From: an uncultured Lachnospiraceae bacterium
GTDB taxonomy: Bacteria; Bacillota; Clostridia; Lachnospirales; Lachnospiraceae
Direction: 5' to 3'
NCBI GenBank assembly: GCA_910579465.1
Contig: CAJTUB010000001.1
Span: forward strand, 248,001 to 312,000
DNA length: 64,000 bases
Below are positions 17,239 to 26,675 of this stretch, in pieces. The first letter of the stretch is position 1. The number at the start of each line of letters is the position of its first letter. A program made the translations under genes and the position numbers. The notes under the pieces are model-generated. The model did not search any database and was not told the origin of the DNA. It saw only the letters and a list, made by a program, of their open reading frames with translations.

Positions 17239-18090
17239 ATGGAACAGAAGGTTATAGAAGGCGGGCAAAGTAATCAAAAATATTCTGTTTTAATGTCCGT
17301 CTATGCAAAAGAAAAGGCAGAAAATTTGTGTAAAAGCATGGAAAGCATTTTTTTGCAGACGGTTCCTACCGATGATTTTGTTCTGATTTGTGACGGACCA
17401 TTGAATGACGAACTGGAAAATGTAATTAAAGAAAAGAAAGAAACATACAAGGAATTTCTTAAGGTTGTGCGCTTAGAGAAAAATGTCGGGCTGGGAAATG
17501 CGTTGAATGTGGGTTTAGATTATTGCAAACATGATTTGGTTGCCAGAATGGACAGTGATGATATTAGTTTCCCGGAGCGGTGCAAAGAGGAATTAGCTGT
17601 ATTTTGGGAGCATCCGGAAGTTTCAATTGTGAGCGGGACTGTTTTAGAATTTATAGAATCGCCGCAAAAAATTACGGGGAGGCGTGAACTGCCGGAAGTG
17701 CATAAAGATATTTGCAGATTCTCTAAGAAAAGAAATCCGTTTAATCATCCTGCTGTAATGTTTCGTAAAAGTTCGGTGATGACGGCGGGAGGATATAGCG
17801 GACAGTACCCTTTCTTTGAAGATTATTATTTATGGATAAGAATGCTTCAGAAAGGCAGTCAGGGTTATAACTTAGAACAGCCTGTTTTATATATGCGGAC
17901 TTCGGAGGAGCTGTATCTGCGGCGTGGAGGAGTACAATACAGTAAGATTTTGTTGGAGTTTCATAATTGGTTATGTGTATCCGGATGGTCAAAGAGAACA
18001 GATTATGTCTGCTTTGCAGTACCGCATGCGCTCGTTTGTATTCTTCCGAATGCAATACGCAGGTGGCTTTACGGGATATTACATAAATGA
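17239..18090 (+). CDS. GT2 family glycosyltransferase
   Basis: A 283-residue cytoplasmic GT-A fold enzyme: YSVLMSVYAKEKAENL at the N-terminus, the DGP loop, NVGLGNALNVGL, and the ARMDSDDISFPER metal-binding DxD (about residues 94-106). FNHPAVMFRKS and the later acceptor-domain EDYYLWIRM (about 195-204) are typical of capsule and amylovoran-type transferases (AmsE-like). It adds one sugar of the repeat unit to the lipid-linked acceptor; donor and linkage are not readable. Confidence 0.88.
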   Translation: MEQKVIEGGQSNQKYSVLMSVYAKEKAENLCKSMESIFLQTVPTDDFVLICDGPLNDELENVIKEKKETYKEFLKVVRLEKNVGLGNALNVGLDYCKHDLVARMDSDDISFPERCKEELAVFWEHPEVSIVSGTVLEFIESPQKITGRRELPEVHKDICRFSKKRNPFNHPAVMFRKSSVMTAGGYSGQYPFFEDYYLWIRMLQKGSQGYNLEQPVLYMRTSEELYLRRGGVQYSKILLEFHNWLCVSGWSKRTDYVCFAVPHALVCILPNAIRRWLYGILHK

Positions 18091-18173
18091 GTTAAGAAAA
18101 TAATAAAAAAGTGTAAAGAGAGAAGGTCATGTTGGCAAAGATATAGAAGCTATGAAATATCGGAGGGGGAAAG

Positions 18174-18893
18174 ATGATACCTAAAATAATACATTATTGC
18201 TGGTTCGGAGGAAATCCGTTACCGGAAAGCGCTGTCAGGTGTATCGAGTCCTGGAAAAAGTATTGTCCGGATTATGCGATTATTGAGTGGAATGAAAACA
18301 ATTTTGATATTTCAAGTCTTGACTATACAAGAGAAGCATATCAGGCAAAAAAGTGGGCATTTATAACAGACTATGTGAGATTATATGCCCTGGCGACGGT
18401 GGGCGGTGTTTATATGGATACGGATGTCGAGGTGCTGAAAAATATTGATATTTTTTTGGAAGAGTCCGGTTTTTCCGGATTTGAAAGAGTGGATGCGGTT
18501 CCAACGGGAATCATGGCAGCCGAAAAAGGAAATCTGTTTATCCGGCAGCTTATGGAAGAATATAATTCCCTGCATTTTTTCCAAAAAGACGGAACGAACG
18601 ATTTGACTACGAATATTGTACGAATCACAAATGCGGCAACTAAGAGAGGGCTGAAGCTTAATAACAGGAAACAGACGGTGTGCGATTTCACCTTTTATCC
18701 GAAGGAGTTTTTTTGCCCGAAAAACAGCAGGACAATGGAAATAAAAATAACGGAGAATACCTATACGATTCATCATTTTCAAGGCTCATGGGACACCGAC
18801 AGAAAGAAAATAAGAAAATTTATAAAAAAGCATGTCCCGGTTGTTATTTTGAAGAAAATAGTAGCTGTTATGGATTTCTTAAAGGTGAAATAA
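18174..18893 (+). CDS. GT32-like glycosyltransferase (capsular polysaccharide type)
   Basis: A 239-residue enzyme starting at ATG after GGAGGGGG. IPKIIHYCWFGG at the N-terminus and AFITDYVRLYALATVGGVYMDTDVEVL (DxD at about residues 81-83) identify the GT32/OCH1-like fold used by capsule glycosyltransferases. Conserved late motifs include HHFQGSW. It probably adds galactose or a related hexose. It lies between two GT2 genes in the same operon. Confidence 0.87.
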   Translation: MIPKIIHYCWFGGNPLPESAVRCIESWKKYCPDYAIIEWNENNFDISSLDYTREAYQAKKWAFITDYVRLYALATVGGVYMDTDVEVLKNIDIFLEESGFSGFERVDAVPTGIMAAEKGNLFIRQLMEEYNSLHFFQKDGTNDLTTNIVRITNAATKRGLKLNNRKQTVCDFTFYPKEFFCPKNSRTMEIKITENTYTIHHFQGSWDTDRKKIRKFIKKHVPVVILKKIVAVMDFLKVK

Positions 18894-18937
18894 AGGAAAC
18901 CGGCTGTTTGTAGAAAGAGATAGAGGAGAATACGGTT

Positions 18938-19822
18938 GTGTCTTTAGGGCTTACGGTGCTGACCGCGACTTATAACCGGGCAAATCTGCTGAAACAGTGT
19001 TATAAGAGTTTGCTTGCACAAACATGTAAAAAATTTGAGTGGCTGATTGTGGATGACGGGAGTACGGATGAAACACAAAAGGTAGTAGAGGGATTCTTAA
19101 AAGACAGTGGCGGATTTCCGATTCACTACTATAAAAAAAGTAACGGCGGAAAGCATACCGCATTAAATTATTCGCACCCGTACATAAATGGAACGTGGAC
19201 GCTGATGTTAGACGATGATGACACCCTGACTGAAGATGCCGTGGAGGTGATATCAGAGTATTGTAATAAATATGATCCGCAGAAGAAAATAGGCTGTCTG
19301 AGCTTTCAAAGAGGTGATACAGGGAAAAAAGCGCTTGTTGACTGGGAGGAGACTACGGATATCGTCTCGAATGCAATAGATTTCAGAATTAATGCACGGC
19401 GCTTCGGCGATTGTGCAGAGGTTATCAGGAGCGAAGTTTTAATCAAATATCCGTTTCCCCGATTTGAGGGGGAGCGATTCCTCCCGGAAGATCATTTATG
19501 GATTCATTCAGCGTATGAGTATGACACAGTGTATATTCGTAAGGTAATTTATATTACGGAGTACCAGGAAGGAGGATTATCAAGGAGCGGGAAAGGCATG
19601 AGACTGAAAAATCCTGTGGGCGGAGTTTACTCCTGCGGGTTGTATTTTAATCGCAGATTTAAGCTTGTAATCCGGCTCCGTAAAGCAATCCTGTTTAATG
19701 CATATGCGCTTGCGACAGGAAGGTGGTTTGGACATTTTAAGCAGGTGGGAAATAAATTCTTGTGCATGGTTACATTTCCAATCGGGGCGTTTTTTTTCCT
19801 GAAATGGAGAGGTGATAAGTAG
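18938..19822 (+). CDS. GT2 family glycosyltransferase
   Basis: A 294-residue enzyme starting at GTG with a GAGGAGAA site. LTATYNRANLLKQCYKSL, VDDGSTDET and NGGKHTALNYS mark the GT-A nucleotide-binding region, and MLDDDDTLTEDA carries the metal-binding Asp residues (about 91-97). EDHLWIHSAYEYDT is the probable catalytic-base region. It is a repeat-unit transferase of the same operon. Confidence 0.88.
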   Translation: MSLGLTVLTATYNRANLLKQCYKSLLAQTCKKFEWLIVDDGSTDETQKVVEGFLKDSGGFPIHYYKKSNGGKHTALNYSHPYINGTWTLMLDDDDTLTEDAVEVISEYCNKYDPQKKIGCLSFQRGDTGKKALVDWEETTDIVSNAIDFRINARRFGDCAEVIRSEVLIKYPFPRFEGERFLPEDHLWIHSAYEYDTVYIRKVIYITEYQEGGLSRSGKGMRLKNPVGGVYSCGLYFNRRFKLVIRLRKAILFNAYALATGRWFGHFKQVGNKFLCMVTFPIGAFFFLKWRGDK

Positions 19823-19845
19823 AAAAACAGACGGGGGAATGAAAT

Positions 19846-20913
19846 TTGTATATCTATGTGTTAATTGCCTCATTCATTTTCTGGGGAGGCTTTAGCAAAT
19901 ACAGTAAACAGGTGTATAAGACAGGACTATTTATGCTATTCGTATTGACGGCATTTCGTAATACGGATCTGGGCGGTTCTGATACCTATATATATCAGCA
20001 GTTTTTTGAAATGGTGCCCAAATTGGATGGTGTCATTGGTTTTCAGGCGTATGGTTTCTCTGTCGGATATACCGTTTTAAATTCACTTGTAAAGCAGTTT
20101 ACGGACGAGTATGTCGTATTTCAGATGGTATATGCAGCGGTCAGCTTGTTTTTGCTGAATAAGGTAATCAGGAAAATGGAATTCGGGGAGAGAGAGAACT
20201 GTATTTTCTTGTTTTCTTATTTCTGTTTTCATTTTATATGGAATAACTGGATTATATACCGGCAAAATCTTGCTGACTTGTTGTTCTGGTATTTTATTAT
20301 TTCGTTATATAAGACAGAGAAAAAGAAATGCAGGAAAAAATTCTTTTTCATTTTGGCAGCAGTGTTTGTACCGGCACTTTTTCATTCGTCAGCGTTGGCA
20401 AATGTGATATTGTTACCTGCGATGTTGTTTATAGGGAAGTGGAAGGATGAAAAAAAGCAATTATGGATACCAGGAGTCTCGATAGGGATTTATGTTTTAG
20501 GAAATCCGTTGTATCAGTTATTGATTGATATTATGGCAGCTTATGTGAATCCTTCATATGCCAATTATGGTGCAACGGAATCCAACTTTATTAACTACAT
20601 ACTCCGTTTGTTTTTTTTTACGTTATTTGCATGGCACTATTCTGCAGAACAGCATCCGCAGCGGAAGCTGATACTGGACACGACATTGATGATGGTTCTG
20701 ATAGGTTCTTTTAATGCGGTGGCAACAACCAGAATGTATGAGTATTTTGCGATAGGGCTGTATTCCTGTATGACATTCATTTTGCACTATTTTTCGGAAG
20801 GTTCACGCCGTATTGCAGCGGTTATTTATTGGGGCGCAATGCTATTTATTCTTTGCCGTTATGTGGCATATTTTGACAATGGCTTATTTATGAAGTATTC
20901 GTTTTTCTTTTGA
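19846..20913 (+). CDS. EpsG-family polysaccharide polymerase (Wzy-like)
   Basis: A 355-residue integral membrane protein with about nine or ten hydrophobic segments, starting at TTG after GGGGG. The FRNTDLGGSDTYIYQQFFE sequence after the second segment resembles the R-x(n)-GxDxxxY region of EpsG-type polymerases, which link repeat units on the outer face of the membrane. It is the only polymerase candidate in the operon, as expected for a Wzx/Wzy pathway with the flippase at 23173. Its stop overlaps the wecB leader. Confidence 0.8.
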   Translation: MYIYVLIASFIFWGGFSKYSKQVYKTGLFMLFVLTAFRNTDLGGSDTYIYQQFFEMVPKLDGVIGFQAYGFSVGYTVLNSLVKQFTDEYVVFQMVYAAVSLFLLNKVIRKMEFGERENCIFLFSYFCFHFIWNNWIIYRQNLADLLFWYFIISLYKTEKKKCRKKFFFILAAVFVPALFHSSALANVILLPAMLFIGKWKDEKKQLWIPGVSIGIYVLGNPLYQLLIDIMAAYVNPSYANYGATESNFINYILRLFFFTLFAWHYSAEQHPQRKLILDTTLMMVLIGSFNAVATTRMYEYFAIGLYSCMTFILHYFSEGSRRIAAVIYWGAMLFILCRYVAYFDNGLFMKYSFFF

Positions 20914-20930
20914 TTGATTTGGAGGATGTT

Positions 20931-22028
20931 GTGAAAAAAGTGATGTTAGTTTTCGGGACAAGGCCGGAAGCAATTAAGATGTGTCCGCTTGTGAAGGAAT
21001 TGAAAAAGAAAGAAAATATAGCTACGGTGGTTTGTGTAACAGGGCAGCATCGTCAAATGTTAGAGCAGGTATTGGAGGTGTTTTCCGTGACTCCTGATTA
21101 TGACCTTTCTGTTATGAAAGAGAAACAGACCTTGTTTGACGTTACAGCTAATATTCTGGAGCGTATTAAGGCTGTCCTGGAATCAGAAGTGCCGGATGTC
21201 GTTTTGGTACACGGAGATACCTCTACTACATTTGCCGCTGCACTGGCATGCTTTTATTTAAAGATTCCGGTAGGACATGTAGAAGCGGGACTGCGTACCT
21301 ATGACATTTTTTCTCCGTATCCGGAGGAGTTTAACCGGCAAGCTGTAAGTATCCTTAGTCAGTTTCATTTTGCGCCGACAGAGCTGGCTAAGAAGAATTT
21401 GCTGAAGGAAGGAAAAAAGGCAGAGACTATTTATGTTACCGGTAATACCGCGATAGATGCTTTAAAAACTACGGTACGCGAGAATTACAGCCATCCGGAA
21501 CTGGAGTGGGCAGAAGGCAGCAAATTGATATTGATTACGGCACATCGGCGTGAAAACCTGGGTGTGCCGATGCGGAATATGTTTCGTGCAATCCGGCGTG
21601 TCATGGAGGAACATCCGGAGGTAAAAGCAGTTTATCCTATTCATATCAATCCGGCTGTGAGAGAGGCAGCAGAAGAAATTCTTGGTGGGGATGACAGAAT
21701 TCATATGATTGAGCCGTTAGATGTATTGGATTTTCATAATTTCCTGAGCCGCAGTTATCTGATATTAACCGATTCTGGCGGGATTCAGGAAGAAGCACCG
21801 GGGCTTGGTAAGCCTGTGCTGGTAATGAGGGACACGACAGAGCGTCCGGAGGGAGTAGCAGCCGGTACGTTAAAACTGGTTGGAACAAAAGAGGAAACTA
21901 TTTACAGGGAATTTAGTGAGCTGCTAACGAATCAGGCCGCATATGATGCCATGAGCCATGCTTCCAATCCATATGGCGATGGTCATGCAGCTGAAAGAAT
22001 TGTGGAGATATTATGTCAGGAAATCTAA
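20931..22028 (+). CDS. wecB: UDP-N-acetylglucosamine 2-epimerase (non-hydrolysing)
   Basis: The start is GTG at 20931, five bases after GGAGG, giving 365 residues. Motifs are complete: FGTRPEAIKM, VHGDTSTTFAAALA, GHVEAGLRTYD, PEEFNRQ, TAHRRENLG, DSGGIQEEAPGLG and RDTTERPEG. The enzyme interconverts UDP-GlcNAc and UDP-ManNAc in the cytoplasm, so the polymer probably contains ManNAc or a sugar derived from it. The TAA stop coincides with the first bases of a 126-bp palindromic element. GalE at the end of the operon and the UDPGP gene at 6185 could supply related UDP-sugars. Confidence 0.95.
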   Translation: MKKVMLVFGTRPEAIKMCPLVKELKKKENIATVVCVTGQHRQMLEQVLEVFSVTPDYDLSVMKEKQTLFDVTANILERIKAVLESEVPDVVLVHGDTSTTFAAALACFYLKIPVGHVEAGLRTYDIFSPYPEEFNRQAVSILSQFHFAPTELAKKNLLKEGKKAETIYVTGNTAIDALKTTVRENYSHPELEWAEGSKLILITAHRRENLGVPMRNMFRAIRRVMEEHPEVKAVYPIHINPAVREAAEEILGGDDRIHMIEPLDVLDFHNFLSRSYLILTDSGGIQEEAPGLGKPVLVMRDTTERPEGVAAGTLKLVGTKEETIYREFSELLTNQAAYDAMSHASNPYGDGHAAERIVEILCQEI

Positions 22029-22151
22029 GGAAGCGCTGATGAAATCATCGCTTCCTCAGAGCCTCCGGCGGATGCGCACGGATTTGCAGGGGTGAATGTT
22101 GCTTCGCAACGCAAATCCGGCGCGGGAAACGCTTTCATCAGCGTTTCCCTA
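22026..22151. mobile_element. 126-bp palindromic element, copy 1 (MITE-like)
   Basis: Near-identical to 36035-36160 (two differences noticed, at GATGAAA/GATTAAA and GCTTCGC/GCTCCGC). Ends are 19-nt inverted repeats, TAAGGAAGCGCTGATGAAA and the complement of TTTCATCAGCGTTTCCCTA, with two mismatches. Inside are a GGATTTGC/GCAAATCC stem and a GTTGC/GCAAC tip. It encodes nothing, so it needs an enzyme in trans if mobile. It separates wecB from the next glycosyltransferase and would fold in the operon mRNA. Confidence 0.8.
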
Positions 22152-22185
22152 AGACAGCATACTTGGAGAAATGAGGATAGGACGT

Positions 22186-23172
22186 ATGGAGCCGCTGATT
22201 AGCGTTATTATTCCGGTATATAATGTGGAAAAGTATTTAGTACGATGCGTGACATCCGTGTGCGGGCAGACTTATGGAAATCTGGAGATTATCTTAGTGG
22301 ATGACGGCTCTCCGGATAGATGTGGTGCTATTTGTAATCAGTTGGCTGAAAAAGACAAGAGAATCAAGGTGATACATAAGGAAAACGGAGGCTTGTCGTC
22401 AGCAAGGAACGCCGGGCTTGAACTTGCACGCGGAGCCTGTCTGTTTTTTTTGGATTCGGATGACTATATTTCAGAGGACTGCATTTCCTATTTGTTTGAA
22501 TTAATGGTAAGAGAAGGGGCGGATATAGCGGTCGGGAATTATATAGCAACGTCAGAAGAGCGGATTGATTTTTCAAAGAAGGGGAATCAACCTGTTACAG
22601 AAGAAAGTTATAGTAATATAGAGGCAATCAAGCGGCTGTTTTCTTCCGAAACGGTGAAAATGGTTATTTCCTGTATGAAATTATACAGACGGGAACTGTT
22701 TGACGGAATACGGTTTCCGGCAGGACTGCTCCATGAGGATGAAGCAACCACATATCAAGTTTATTATTGCAGTAAAAAGATTGCTGTTTCCGATAAATGC
22801 ATTTATGCATATTATTCCAATCCGGAAAGTATTACAAGAGCGATGAAGCCTAAAAGCTATTTTGATAAGTGCAGTATTTTCCGGGAGCAGATTTCTTTTT
22901 TTGAAGCGCATGGAGAGAGTGGTCTGGCGGATAGGGTACGCAATCGGTGGTGTATACAAATAGCAGCACATCTGCTTCCGTTTGGTTATTTTGAAAAAAG
23001 CAGAAAAATGGCCGGGCTGGCAAAAAGGGTATATCAGGAAATTACGGATTTGTCCGGAGTTCCCAGGGTGGAAAAAATGAAAGGCTGGTTGTGTGCACAT
23101 TGCTGTTATGGAATGGGAATTTTGATTTATATTAAACGTATGCTGTCTGGAAAGATTTTGAAAGGGAAGTAA
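22186..23172 (+). CDS. GT2 family glycosyltransferase
   Basis: The ATG at 22186 is preferred over the one at 22171 because AGGATAGG is better spaced; the product has 328 residues. ISVIIPVYNVEKYLVRCV, VDDGSPDRCG and NGGLSSARNAGL mark a classic GT2 transferase, with FLDSDDYISEDC as the metal-binding region (about 86-96) and LLHEDEATTYQVY as the later acidic motif. The last 60 residues are hydrophobic and basic and may sit on the membrane. It lies directly after the palindromic element and abuts the flippase gene. Confidence 0.88.
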   Translation: MEPLISVIIPVYNVEKYLVRCVTSVCGQTYGNLEIILVDDGSPDRCGAICNQLAEKDKRIKVIHKENGGLSSARNAGLELARGACLFFLDSDDYISEDCISYLFELMVREGADIAVGNYIATSEERIDFSKKGNQPVTEESYSNIEAIKRLFSSETVKMVISCMKLYRRELFDGIRFPAGLLHEDEATTYQVYYCSKKIAVSDKCIYAYYSNPESITRAMKPKSYFDKCSIFREQISFFEAHGESGLADRVRNRWCIQIAAHLLPFGYFEKSRKMAGLAKRVYQEITDLSGVPRVEKMKGWLCAHCCYGMGILIYIKRMLSGKILKGK

Positions 23173-24711
23173 ATGAGTAAGAAAAAAGTAATGTATAGTA
23201 TGTCTGCGAATCTGGCTGCGTTTGGAGTACAGCTTTGCATTCATATGCTATTAACACCATATATCACTGAGACACTTGGGACGGAGGCATATGCGTTTAT
23301 TCCATTAAGTAACAGTATTGCTTCCTATTCATCCATCATTACAGTGGCAATCAGTTCAATGGCGTCCAGGTTCATATCCATTGAATATAACCGAAAGAAT
23401 AGCAAAGCAGCAAACGTATATTTTAATTCTGCTTTAATTGCTAATGTTTTAATAACTGCTTTGCTGACAATTCCGGCAATCTTAATGGTTGTATTTGCGG
23501 ATGGAATATTTGAAATTCCGCAAGGATTGGAGAAGGATGTAAGAGTGACATTATTGTTTGCACTTTTCGGAATGTTGATTTCGGTGCTGTTTTCTGTATA
23601 TAGTAATGTATATTTTGTCAGAGACTGTTTAGAACTGAAAGCCAGAAATGAGATACTGGGGAATATACTTCGCTCCTTGGCGCTGTTATGTTTGTTTGGT
23701 TTTTTTGAACCTAAGATATATTATGTCACAGGAGTAGCCTTTGTTATCACAATATTATATTGCACAATAAATATAGTTTATACAAAAAAGGTCTTGCCGG
23801 AACTATCGGTAAGGATAGATTATTTTAGGAAAAAAGCAGTAGTTACCTTGATTTCCAGCGGGATTTGGAATTCAGTGAACCAGTTGAGTTCTGTTCTGTT
23901 GTCGAGTTTAGATTTGTTTTTGGCGAATGTGCTGGTAGGAGCGGAGGCAAGTGGAATATACGCGTTGGCAAAAACAATACCGGGTTTTCTTCAGTCTTTA
24001 ATTGCTGTAATCGTAGTAGTGTTTATACCTCAATTTACTATTCTGTATGCGAAGGAGAAGAAAGAGGAGCTGATAAACAGTATAGATTTTTCAGTAAAAA
24101 TATTGGGTGGAATCGCGACACTGCCGATTGCCTTTTTACTGGTATTTGGAAAAGAATTCTTTCAAATATGGGTTCCGACGCAAAATATAGAATTACTGCA
24201 GAGCTTATCTGTTTTAACAATTATTCCAATGGTAGTGTCTGGCGGAATCAATACATTATTTAACGTTTTTACAGTTACAAATCAATTAAAGATACCGTCC
24301 ATTGTTTCTTTGATTTCAGGCATTGCCAATACCATAGGAACGGTAATACTGCTTCGGTATACAGACTTGGGAATATATGCAATTCCCTTGGTTTCCTGTG
24401 TTGTGCTGTTACTGAAGAATTTAACATTTACGCCCTTGTATGCTGCGAAATGTCTGGGAGAGCGATGGAGCACATTTTATAAATCAATTTTTAAGAGTGT
24501 GCTTTGTACGTTGTCTATGGTTGTAATATGCGTGCTGTACAAGTTTTTTATTCAAACAACGAACTGGCTGGAATTATTTATGGCTGCTGGTATCTGTTCA
24601 TGTTTTGCACTAGGTTCGAATTTTTTTCTTGTGTTTGATAAGACGGAGAGAAGAAAAATGCTTCTGCTTTTAAGATGGAAAAAAGGGGGAAAAGGAAATG
24701 CGGATAATTAA
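23173..24711 (+). CDS. Oligosaccharide flippase (Wzx/MOP family)
   Basis: A 512-residue membrane protein with about 12-14 hydrophobic segments whose ATG directly follows the previous stop. The N-terminal NLAAFGVQLCIHMLLTPYITETLGTEAYA pattern (read in parts) is typical of polysaccharide exporters of the MOP superfamily. It should move undecaprenyl-linked repeat units across the membrane for polymerisation by the EpsG-like protein. The 3' end overlaps the next gene by 14 bp, indicating tight coupling. Confidence 0.9.
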   Translation: MSKKKVMYSMSANLAAFGVQLCIHMLLTPYITETLGTEAYAFIPLSNSIASYSSIITVAISSMASRFISIEYNRKNSKAANVYFNSALIANVLITALLTIPAILMVVFADGIFEIPQGLEKDVRVTLLFALFGMLISVLFSVYSNVYFVRDCLELKARNEILGNILRSLALLCLFGFFEPKIYYVTGVAFVITILYCTINIVYTKKVLPELSVRIDYFRKKAVVTLISSGIWNSVNQLSSVLLSSLDLFLANVLVGAEASGIYALAKTIPGFLQSLIAVIVVVFIPQFTILYAKEKKEELINSIDFSVKILGGIATLPIAFLLVFGKEFFQIWVPTQNIELLQSLSVLTIIPMVVSGGINTLFNVFTVTNQLKIPSIVSLISGIANTIGTVILLRYTDLGIYAIPLVSCVVLLLKNLTFTPLYAAKCLGERWSTFYKSIFKSVLCTLSMVVICVLYKFFIQTTNWLELFMAAGICSCFALGSNFFLVFDKTERRKMLLLLRWKKGGKGNADN

Positions 24712-25477
24712 GAAAGTATTGAAACGATTCGTATATTTTTTTAATGGCATCTTATTAGGAATGAGTAAAAGGGAGGTGAAGAAACGGAGAAACAGTCATG
24801 CAGGAGAGCAGTGCTTTATTGTCGGAAACGGTCCAAGCCTTTGCATGGAAGATCTGGAACTGATAAGGGGAACATTTAGTTTTGGCACAAATCGAATTTA
24901 TAATATGTTTGAAAAAACAGACTGGCGTCCATCCTGCTATTGTGCGCAGGATTACAAGTTAATCAATAAATCAGCAAAAGAGATTTCGGGAATATGTGTA
25001 AAAGAGAAGTGGATTGGGATATTACGAGATTCCCCTTATAAACGAATAAAAAATGCTAACTACATAGAACTTAAAAACGAGGCGTTTTATCCGGAGAAAC
25101 CGAAATTTGCAGAAGATATATCAGACGGAGTTTTTGAAGGGTTTACTGTGACATATATGTGTCTTCAAATTGCAATGTATATGGGGTTCAGCGAGATATA
25201 TCTGCTTGGAATAGACCATAATTATTCCATAGATGCCATGCCTGATGGGACGGTGATAAAAAATGAGGGGGTGCAGGATCATTTTTCCAAGGCGGATCAG
25301 ATAGATAATATTCCGCAAACCTATAAATCGACGCTGGCCTATGAAGCAGCCAGGCAGTATGCGGAAAAGCACGGAGTAAAAATATATAATGCGAGCAGAG
25401 GCGGCAGACTGGAGGTTTTTCAAAGGATTAACATTGAAGAAATAGCATATAAAAAGAACACAAGGAGGCAGAAATGA
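24698..25477 (+). CDS. DUF115/MptE-like glycosyltransferase-associated protein
   Basis: A 259-residue protein overlapping the flippase gene by 14 bp. After a basic N-terminus it carries CFIVGNGPSLCMEDLEL (about residues 34-51), FGTNRIYNMF and EIYLLGIDHNYS (about 168-179). These are the marks of the DUF115 group, which occurs in motility-related glycosylation proteins and in capsule clusters. Those proteins are believed to transfer acidic sugars. Together with the cytidylyltransferase next to it, it could transfer a CMP- or CDP-activated residue. The stop overlaps the next start (ATGA). Confidence 0.75.
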   Translation: MRIIKKVLKRFVYFFNGILLGMSKREVKKRRNSHAGEQCFIVGNGPSLCMEDLELIRGTFSFGTNRIYNMFEKTDWRPSCYCAQDYKLINKSAKEISGICVKEKWIGILRDSPYKRIKNANYIELKNEAFYPEKPKFAEDISDGVFEGFTVTYMCLQIAMYMGFSEIYLLGIDHNYSIDAMPDGTVIKNEGVQDHFSKADQIDNIPQTYKSTLAYEAARQYAEKHGVKIYNASRGGRLEVFQRINIEEIAYKKNTRRQK

Positions 25478-26214
25478 AGGTAACAGCATTATTAACGGGA
25501 CGAGGGAACAACACGCTGAAGGACAAAAATATTTTGGAGGTTCTGGGACATCCGGTTCTTTATTATCCGGCTTATGCGGCCCGTGCTGCGTTGACGGTAA
25601 CGGAGTATTATTGCAGCAGTGATGATGAAGGGATACTTTGTGCGGCGGAGGCGGAAGGGTATAAGAGAATCCTGCGGCCGGCACAGCTGGCAACGCCGAC
25701 TGCACAGCATATCGACGCAATTTTGCACGCGCTTACGGAGATTGCAAAGGACACAGAGATTCCGGATATTCTGGTTGTCCTTTTAGCAAATAACGTAACT
25801 GTAACGTCAGAGTGGATCGATACATGTGTCAGGATGATGTCAGAGGATATGACAATTAGCGCGGTGGTTCCGGTATATGAAGATAATGATCATCATCCAC
25901 TGCGGGGAAAGCGTGTTGATGAAAATAACAGATTGCAGATGTATGAGTGCGGAGTGCATGGGAAAATTTCCACAAACCGGCAGGACCTTCCGAAATGCTA
26001 TTTTCTTGCACATAATTTCTGGGTACTAAATACAAAGCTGATGCTTGCGGAAAACGGCAACGGACAACAGCCTTGGAGCTTTATGGGAAATAATATTGCA
26101 TATTACGAAATTGAAGAATCTATTGATATTCACAAAGAAGCGGACCTGTTAATTGCCAGGAACTGGTTGCTTAGAAATAGACCAGGGATGCTGCTTGATC
26201 AGCAGGATTTATAA
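25474..26214 (+). CDS. CMP-sugar cytidylyltransferase-like protein
   Basis: A 246-residue protein coupled to the previous gene by an ATGA overlap. LLTGRGNNTLKDKNI resembles the nucleotide loop of acylneuraminate cytidylyltransferases (ARGGSK-x-x-x-KN), and EYYCSSDDEGIL matches their STDDEEI segment. ILVVLLANNVTVTS and AVVPVYEDNDHHPLR also fit. It should activate an acidic sugar or alditol phosphate with CTP in the cytoplasm. The loop departs from the usual ARGGS, so the substrate may not be sialic acid; no sialic acid synthase (NeuB) is present. Confidence 0.75.
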   Translation: MKVTALLTGRGNNTLKDKNILEVLGHPVLYYPAYAARAALTVTEYYCSSDDEGILCAAEAEGYKRILRPAQLATPTAQHIDAILHALTEIAKDTEIPDILVVLLANNVTVTSEWIDTCVRMMSEDMTISAVVPVYEDNDHHPLRGKRVDENNRLQMYECGVHGKISTNRQDLPKCYFLAHNFWVLNTKLMLAENGNGQQPWSFMGNNIAYYEIEESIDIHKEADLLIARNWLLRNRPGMLLDQQDL

Positions 26215-26305
26215 ATTATGGAAGTGGGGGTACTGACTACATACTAGAGTACCAGTATGCAGTATTCGTTCCTTTTATCGGAGACACCATCGGAGGTGCC
26301 GCCGC

Positions 26306-26613
26306 ATGAGTATAAAAGCATTAGTAGCTGTTCGTTCCGGTTCGGTTCGGGTAAAAAATATTAGACCGTTTGCAGGCAGTTCCCTGCTGGAAATTAAACT
26401 GATGCAATTAAAAAAAATTTCCGGATTGGATGGCATTGTAGTGAATTCCAATGAGGTTTGTTTGAAAAGAATAAGCCGCTCAATTACAATCTGGAGAATC
26501 AGCCCCGCAGTCAGGATTTACCGGACATTGATAATAAATGGATTTTGTGTTTGCCGAGTATATGTATCGCCGGTGGAACGGAATGGAAACCGGACATTGA
26601 GTGCGGCGAATAG
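26306..26613 (+). pseudogene. Broken cytidylyltransferase (internal deletion and frameshift)
   Basis: An ATG at 26306 opens ALVAVRSGSVRVKNIRPFAGSSLLEIKL, the N-terminal loop of an acylneuraminate cytidylyltransferase, for about 50 codons. The frame then turns into non-homologous sequence. In another frame, from about 26459 to the TAG at 26611, the same DNA reads FEKNKPLNYNLENQPRSQD, which matches the later part of such enzymes. So the middle (more than 100 residues) is deleted and the frame is lost. It follows an intact paralogue, suggesting a replaced or duplicated gene. Confidence 0.72.
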
Positions 26614-26675
26614 AAACAATCTGCTAGTGTAGCATGGAGGGAATTCATAAAATACCGACAGGAGAAAAAAATAAT

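Noticed and set aside
22026..22151. Terminator inside the polysaccharide operon
   Set aside because: The structure has no T-run, and a near-identical copy elsewhere shows it is a dispersed element.
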